From positions 1 through 64,000 of the forward strand of contig NZ_JACEOL010000007.1 in assembly GCF_013868055.1 (NCBI RefSeq): 64,000 nt of DNA, written 5' to 3'. The stretch comes from Thermoactinomyces mirandus (GTDB lineage Bacteria > Bacillota > Bacilli > Thermoactinomycetales > Thermoactinomycetaceae). Below the pieces are notes generated by a model. The model searched no databases. It saw only the letters and a list, made by a program, of their open reading frames with translations, and was not told where the DNA came from. This document shows positions 63,760 through 64,000 of this stretch, piece after piece. The position numbers and the translations under genes are program-made. How positions within the stretch are numbered: the stretch's first letter is position 1; every line of letters starts with the position of its first letter.

Positions 63760-64000
63760 ATGGCAATACCCGAACATATCAAAAAAATTATTGAAGATTA
63801 TAAGCAACCACGTGAAAATGTAATGATTATGCCAGAAGTTATTAAATATCAGAATCAAATCTATTATGGCGCATCTTATCATCAAGGAAGGAACGTAACC
63901 GGGTACCTTATTCTAACAGTAGATGGTAATATTATTCCGAAACAAGAAGCTATCGAAGTTCATTTTATATCACAAAGTATTTCAATGATTGCTTCTGTTT
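63760..64000 (+). CDS. Unknown protein, partial, paralogue of the partner at 61562
   Basis: Starts at ATG 63760 behind gtgaggtgag and runs off the right edge after 80 codons with no stop. The visible part (NQIYYGASYHQGRNVTGYLILTV, then DGNIIPKQEAIEVHF) has the same spacing of YY, TG, LI, DG and EV residues as the N-terminus of the protein at 61562. No signal peptide. It completes a second copy of the two-gene module. The function is unknown. Confidence 0.75.
   Translation, partial: MAIPEHIKKIIEDYKQPRENVMIMPEVIKYQNQIYYGASYHQGRNVTGYLILTVDGNIIPKQEAIEVHFISQSISMIASV

Overview
The window looks like a chromosome segment of an endospore-forming Bacillota of the Bacillales type. Gene order from about 1.2 to 49.4 kb follows the origin-proximal block known from Bacillus subtilis (yazA-rsmI-abrB-metG-tatD-rnmV-rsmA-veg-sspF-ispE-purR-ridA-spoVG-glmU-prs-ctc-pth-fin-mfd-spoVT-yabMNOPQ-divIC-spoIIE-tilS-hpt-ftsH-coaX-hslO-cysK-pabA-folP-folB-folK-dusB-lysS). 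Sporulation genes (sspF, spoVG, fin, spoVT, yabP, yabQ, spoIIE) and matching promoter signatures (Spo0A boxes, sigma-H-like, sigma-G-like) support a spore former. I cannot name the species; base composition is moderate and TTG/GTG starts are common.

Layout. Positions 1-570 are the 3' end of an IS110-family insertion sequence with a structured non-coding tail that could hold a bridge RNA. Next come a frameshifted membrane/zinc-ribbon gene, yazA, rsmI and a GlcNAc-type PTS permease, then divergent abrB and a nurA-herA DNA-end-processing pair. A methionine T-box precedes metG, followed by lepB, tatD, rnmV and rsmA. The veg-sspF-ispE-purR-ridA-spoVG-glmU-prs-ctc-pth-fin-mfd run carries several recognisable promoters. 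A prsA-like foldase and a terminator-bounded interval with no gene precede spoVT. The yab sporulation/division genes, a NamZ-type muramidase, two tRNA-Met genes (initiator and elongator), spoIIE, tilS-hpt-ftsH, coaX-hslO-cysK and a folate/dusB/lysS cluster complete the conserved block.

Compared with B. subtilis, several genes are absent from their usual places (yabG, yabT, pabB, pabC). Others are insertions: PTS permease, nurA-herA, lepB, a YkuK-like RNase H-fold protein and namZ.

From about 49.6 kb the content becomes accessory. There is a 52-residue zinc-ribbon protein, a gene-poor stretch, a GrpE-like protein and a short lidless Hsp70 (no DnaJ). An intergenic region with candidate RNA structure leads into a compact Tad/Flp pilus locus: CpaE/TadZ, prepilin peptidase, SAF-domain protein, CpaF, TadB, TadC and Flp pilin. 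Downstream lie a von Willebrand A lipoprotein, a secreted protein with a proline-rich repeat and Gly/Ala-rich hydrophobic C-terminus, an unknown soluble partner and a multi-pass membrane protein. A second, partly decayed copy of the hydrophobic-protein/partner pair runs off the right edge.

The most unusual parts are the tandem uncharacterised module at 60.5-64 kb beside the Tad pilus, and the GrpE/lidless-Hsp70 pair in front of that pilus.
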